Shown here: piece by piece, positions 33,301 through 35,503 of the stretch | Layout of the letters: the number at the start of each line of letters is the position of its first letter | Numbering within the stretch: position 1 is the stretch's first letter | NCBI GenBank assembly: GCA_019187485.1 | Contig: JABAQR010000052.1 | Span: 1-35,503 of the forward strand | Reading direction: 5' to 3' | Origin: Lysobacterales bacterium | Lineage (GTDB): Bacteria; Pseudomonadota; Gammaproteobacteria; Xanthomonadales; SZUA-5 | DNA: 35,503 bases | The notes under the pieces: model-generated | What the model was told of the DNA's origin: nothing | The model's input: the letters and a program-made list of their open reading frames with translations, nothing else | Database searches by the model: none | Made by a program: the position numbers and the translations under genes

Positions 33301-35503
33301 GGCGCTTCCGGCGCCCCGGAAATCGACACCCCCGAGCCCGACGTAGGCCGGGGTGCGGCACAGCCGTTCCCCCGCACCTCCAGTCACTCGCAACACACCA
33401 CCCCCGAGCCCCAGGCCATGCCGAATCCAGCCGACTTCTCCCCCGCCTGGCTCGCCGCCTTCCAGGACAGCCAGCGCCAGGCCGCCGCGGCGCACGCTGC
33501 CTTCCAGCAGGCGATGGCCGACAGCCACGCCGCCTACCTGCGCCTGACCGAGACCGCGCTGGCCGGGCTGGGGGCGATGGTCGCCGCCGACGGCGGCGAC
33601 GGGGCTCGGGTCATGGGTCAGGGGGACGGGACTGGCGCGGCCGCGGCGCGTGTCGTGTCCTCGCAGTCTCCGGCAGCGCCGAGCCACTCCGGCGGAGAAG
33701 CGGGGGCAGGGGGCAGGGGGCAGGGGGACGGGACAGGGGCGACTTTTCCGACCGACGCGTCCCCAGGGTTTGTCGCTCCGCCAAGCCGCGGCGGAGAAGC
33801 GGGGGCAGGGGGCAGGAGGCAGGGGGACAAGACAGCGGCGACCTTGTCGACCGTCGAGTCCCCAGGTTTTGTCGCTCCGCCAAGCCTCCAGCCCGCTTCG
33901 AAGTCCGAGCCTGCCCCAGTGCAGGTCCCCCGCCCCCTGCCCCCTGCCCCCGCTCTACAGTCCCTCGCCCCGCTGCTGCTCACCGTGGTCGCCGACAAGA
34001 CCGGCTACCCCGTCGACATGCTGAGCCTCGACATGGACCTCGAAGGCGACCTCGGCATCGATTCGATCAAGCGCGTCGAGATCCTCGCGGCGGTCGACGA
34101 GCGTGCGCCGGCGCTGCCGAAGGTGGATCGCGCGCGCCTCGGCGCGATGCGCACGTTGGCGGAGATCGTTGCCGCCTTGGGCGGCGGTGAAGCGGCGACA
34201 GGGGGCAGGGGGCAGGGGGACGGGACAGGGGCGACTTTTCCGACCGACGCGTCCCCAGGGTTTGTCGCTCCGCCAAGCCTCCAGCCCGCTTCGAAGTCCG
34301 AGTCTGCTCCAGTGCAGGTCCCCTGCCCCCCGCCCCTCGCCCCGCTGCTGCTCTCCGTGGTCGCCGACAAGACCGGTTACCCGGCCGACATGTTGAGCCT
34401 CGACATGGATCTCGAAGGCGACCTCGGCATCGATTCGATCAAGCGCGTGGAGATCCTCGCGGCGGTCGACGAGCGCGCCCCGGCGCTGCCGAAAGTCGAT
34501 CGCGCGCGCCTCGGCGCGATGCGGACGCTGGCGGAGATCGTCGCCGCCTTGGGCGGCGGTGAAGCGGGGGCAGGGGGCAGGGGGCAGGGGGACAGGACAG
34601 CGGCAACCTTGTCGACCGTCGCGTTCCCGACGTCCGCAGCTTCGCTGAGCCACCAGTCTGCTTCGAATTCCGGTCATTCCCCGGTGCAGGTCCCCTGCCC
34701 CCTGCCCCCTGCCCCCGCTCTCCCGTCCCTCGCCCGCTACGAACTCACCCTGATCCCCGCCCCGCCGACCGGTCTGGCGCTGCCGGGCCTGCTCGGTGGC
34801 GGCACGCTGCATGTGCTTGGACACGACACGCTGGCGCCGGCGCTGGCGGCGGAGCTGCAGTCGCGCGGGGTGGATGCCTGTGCGGTGCTGCGGCTGCCGG
34901 CGGATGCGGACGCGGCGATCCACCTCGGCGGCCTGCGTGAGTTCGCCGATCTGGACGCAGCGATGGCCTTGAACCACGAGGTGTTTGCGGCCGCGCGCCA
35001 ACTGGCGCAGGGGGCGCCGCGGCTGTTCGTCACTGCGCAGGACAGCGGCGGCTGTTTTGGCCTGGAGGCAGGCGAGGAACGCCGTGCGTGGGCCGCAGGC
35101 CTTCCGGCGCTGGTCAAGACCGCGGCGCTGGAGTGGCCGCAGGCGGCGCTGAAGGCGATCGATATCGAACGCGGCGGGCGCAGCGTCGAGGCGCTGGCGC
35201 AGGCCATCGCCGACGAACTGCTCGGCGGCGGCGGCGAGATCGAGGTCGCGCTCGGCGCCGATGGCCGTCGGCGCACGCTGCGCAGCGTCGCGCACCCGGC
35301 GCAGCCCGACGCGCCCGTGATCGGCGAAGGCGAGGTGGTGGTGGTCTCCGGCGGCGCGCGCGGCGTGACCGCGGCCTGCCTGGTCGAATGGGCGCAGAGC
35401 GGTCGCGTGCGTTTCGTGCTGCTCGGGCGCAGTGAGCTGGCGCCCGAGCCGGCCGCGTGCGCCGGCATCGCCGATGAAGCCGGCCTCAAGCGAGTGCTGC
35501 TGG
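30364..35503 (+). CDS. pfaA: PfaA-like multidomain lipid synthase (KS-AT-ACP-ACP-KR), partial
   Basis: The reading frame is open from the ATG at 30364 to the right edge (1713 codons visible). Domains in order: ketosynthase (residues 8-470) starting IAIIGVSALFPGS with active C209 (DAACASS), VEAHGTGT and GHTKAAAG; acyltransferase (570-880) with FPGQGSQ and active S672 (GHSFGE); a long Ala/Pro/Gly-rich linker (930-1200); ACP1 (S1234) and ACP2 (S1358), both with DLGIDSIKR; a further linker; a pseudo-KR/KR region from about 1460 with the SDR nucleotide motif SGGARG near 1662. KS similarity is of the PfaA type of polyunsaturated-fatty-acid and secondary-lipid synthases. The gene has no stop despite containing repeat elements; their translation was followed codon by codon from 33241 to 34740. 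Confidence 0.93.
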   Translation, partial: MTHPTPRSPIAIIGVSALFPGSTDATGFWRDILAGRDLITDVPGTHWRIEDYYDPDPAAPDKTYAKRGGFLPKVDFDALGWGVPPSQLPATDTSQLLALIVAQQVLEDAARGQFEAMDRSRISVILGVTSAQELLFSMVSRLQRPVWVRALREAGIEESQVQDACARIAAQYVPWQEASFPGLLGNVVAGRIANRLNLGGTNCVTDAACASSLSALAMAVAELELGHSDLAIAGGVDTLNDIFMYLCFSKTPALSPSGDCRPFSDAADGTMLGEGLGMFALKRLADAERDGDRIYAVLRGLGTSSDGRSKSVYAPVSEGQAQALQRAYAQAGYSPRTVELVEAHGTGTKAGDVAEFNGLRMVYAGDEAVAQPWCALGSVKSQIGHTKAAAGAAGLFKAVMALRHKVLPPTVKVERPDPRLAIDSSPFYLNTRARPWIRGGEHPRRAAVSAFGFGGSNFHATLEEYTGPAPRAERLPAHASELVLLHADSVPGLLAKIDAMAASQRPLAHIAHESRRDWRVDAPRRLALVVDSPDTLRQRLKAAAERIRLAPDAAHALADGSSYGVGAPEGGVAFLFPGQGSQYLDMGAALAMQFDAARGVWDQAAALPLDEGLSLHQVVFPPPAFDAAAESAQRARLTATEHAQPALAAHSAALLALLDELGVRADATAGHSFGELMALHAAGACDLPTALQLARARGIAMRDAARSPGAMSAVSAPVARVRELLAGQREVLVANHNGPQQVVVSGPTEAIAAFEQRLAAERIGFARLPVASAFHSPIVAGASAAFGAALARAPMQSPRLPVYANAEAAPYAGDEETLRGQLAVQLSQPVRFVEMIEAMHAAGIRSFVEVGPGQVLCGLVGAILEGRPHQAIALDRKGRDGVATLLAGLARLAAAGALTRPERLYADVRLPPETLARPKHAIAIDGSNLGKPYPPPPGTAMPAPNPPRASIELAAARANGAHPGLPEPNLGRGTAQPFPGASGAPEIDTPEPDVGRGAAQPFPRTSSHSQHTTPEPQAMPNPADFSPAWLAAFQDSQRQAAAAHAAFQQAMADSHAAYLRLTETALAGLGAMVAADGGDGARVMGQGDGTGAAAARVVSSQSPAAPSHSGGEAGAGGRGQGDGTGATFPTDASPGFVAPPSRGGEAGAGGRRQGDKTAATLSTVESPGFVAPPSLQPASKSEPAPVQVPRPLPPAPALQSLAPLLLTVVADKTGYPVDMLSLDMDLEGDLGIDSIKRVEILAAVDERAPALPKVDRARLGAMRTLAEIVAALGGGEAATGGRGQGDGTGATFPTDASPGFVAPPSLQPASKSESAPVQVPCPPPLAPLLLSVVADKTGYPADMLSLDMDLEGDLGIDSIKRVEILAAVDERAPALPKVDRARLGAMRTLAEIVAALGGGEAGAGGRGQGDRTAATLSTVAFPTSAASLSHQSASNSGHSPVQVPCPLPPAPALPSLARYELTLIPAPPTGLALPGLLGGGTLHVLGHDTLAPALAAELQSRGVDACAVLRLPADADAAIHLGGLREFADLDAAMALNHEVFAAARQLAQGAPRLFVTAQDSGGCFGLEAGEERRAWAAGLPALVKTAALEWPQAALKAIDIERGGRSVEALAQAIADELLGGGGEIEVALGADGRRRTLRSVAHPAQPDAPVIGEGEVVVVSGGARGVTAACLVEWAQSGRVRFVLLGRSELAPEPAACAGIADEAGLKRVLL
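33259..33302 (+). repeat. REP-like hairpin inside the pfaA-like gene, copy 1
   Basis: The unit CCCGAGCCC-AAC-CTAG is followed by GCCGGGGTACGGCACAGCCG and TTCCCC. GGGGTACGGC and GCCGTTCCCC form a 10-bp stem with one mismatch and an ACA loop. It is read in frame within the AT-to-ACP linker. The head is CTAG rather than GTAG in this copy. Confidence 0.6.
33331..33374 (+). repeat. REP-like hairpin inside the pfaA-like gene, copy 2, with GTAG head
   Basis: This is the same unit as copy 1 with exact spacing of 72 bp (24 codons). It has the canonical GTAG at 33343-33346, then a GGGGTGCGGC/GCCGTTCCCC stem around ACA. The peptide is repeated as PEPDVGRGAAQPFP against PEPNLGRGTAQPFP. GTAG-headed hairpins are the known REP type. 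Confidence 0.65.
33691..33886 (+). repeat. 99-bp tandem duplication in the linker before ACP1
   Basis: GGCGGAGAAG starts both at 33691 and at 33790, and the two 99-bp (33-codon) copies stay similar to about 33886, sharing the G-rich heptamer run and the segment TTTGTCGCTCCGCCAAG with only a few differences. The period is a multiple of three, so the frame is preserved. The effect is two left arms against one right arm. Confidence 0.8.
33696..33955 (+). repeat. Coding heptamer-armed inverted repeat A (before ACP1)
   Basis: The left arm at 33699-33729 has three GGGGGCA units plus GGGGGA. A second left arm at 33798-33828 comes from the tandem duplication. The right arm at 33925-33954 consists of TGCCCCC units. 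The translated product is Gly/Ala/Arg/Gln-rich on the left (GEAGAGGRGQGD) and Pro/Ala-rich on the right (VPRPLPPAPA). No arm contains a stop codon in any frame. Confidence 0.8.
34195..34341 (+). repeat. Coding heptamer-armed inverted repeat B (between ACP1 and ACP2)
   Basis: The left arm has two GGGGGCA units from 34201 (the unit before them is changed to a GCGACA form). The right arm is at about 34318-34341 (CCCCTGCCCCCC form, shortened). The spacer, from 34222, is identical over at least 56 bp to the first spacer of element A, which points to recent duplication or conversion. Confidence 0.8.
34563..34719 (+). repeat. Coding heptamer-armed inverted repeat C (after ACP2)
   Basis: The left arm at 34563-34593 (AGC, three GGGGGCA, GGGGGAC) and the right arm at 34690-34719 (GTCCCC, TGCCCCC units, GCT) are reverse complements over 30 bp except for one extra G. 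The spacer is 96 bp. This is the best preserved pair of arms in the gene and lies just before the reductase region. Confidence 0.85.

Noticed and set aside
31479..34190. 903-residue plus-strand frame in another phase of the pfaA-like gene
   Set aside because: The ACP and AT motifs are in the frame starting at 30364, which stays open to the edge. The other frame is Arg/Ala-rich noise.
33691..34719. A CRISPR array or a variable-number minisatellite as explanation for the repeats
   Set aside because: Repeats are inverted pairs separated by related spacers that are translated. There are no equal unique spacers or cas genes.

Overview
The window is about 69% G+C and gene-dense. It reads like the chromosome of a high-GC gammaproteobacterium, most likely near Lysobacterales/Xanthomonadales. 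That placement is an inference from the gene set (short AMP nucleosidase, CGFS glutaredoxin, Shewanella-like phosphatase, Lrp-phhA pair, GGDEF/EAL proteins) and from the many small palindromic repeats between genes. No rRNA, tRNA, CRISPR array or complete insertion sequence was seen. Almost all long antisense reading frames are high-GC shadows.

Left part (1-10 kb): an ECF-type sigma factor overlaps a partial downstream gene. Next comes a tight four-gene operon in which each junction overlaps by 4 nt: DUF971 protein, Cys/Met-type PLP enzyme, dethiobiotin synthetase bioD, and a two-domain SAM methyltransferase. Then follow a small exported OB-fold-like protein, AMP nucleosidase, a small lipoprotein, a monothiol glutaredoxin with an extra C-terminal domain, and DNA polymerase I. 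A large palindromic repeat lies just after polA.

Middle part (10-22 kb): a Tat-type TRAP substrate-binding lipoprotein, thioredoxin 2, two exported proteins of unknown function, a PAS-PAS-GGDEF-EAL protein, an Lrp regulator divergent from phenylalanine-4-hydroxylase, a multi-pass membrane protein, a class III nucleotidyl cyclase followed by a STAS protein, an exported PPP-type phosphatase and a tandem thioredoxin-fold (GST_N-like) protein.

Right part (22-35.5 kb): a large secreted subtilisin-like protease is translationally coupled (GTGA) to a second PAS-PAS-GGDEF-EAL protein. Divergent from it starts a polyunsaturated/secondary fatty-acid synthase locus: a PfaD-type enoyl reductase, then a PfaA-type multidomain synthase (KS-AT-ACP-ACP-KR) that runs off the window.

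The most unusual signal is in the synthase gene. The linkers around its two nearly identical ACP domains are built from a repeat element: inverted arms of tandem G-rich (or C-rich) heptamers around a spacer. The same kind of element sits as non-coding DNA between the pfaD-like and pfaA-like genes. In the gene it is translated in frame into Gly/Gln-rich and Pro/Ala-rich peptide. Two REP-like hairpins, one with a GTAG head, also lie in frame in the AT-to-ACP linker, and pfaD carries a short period-7 tract. Together they suggest extragenic palindromic elements recruited as linkers in a lipid megasynthase.
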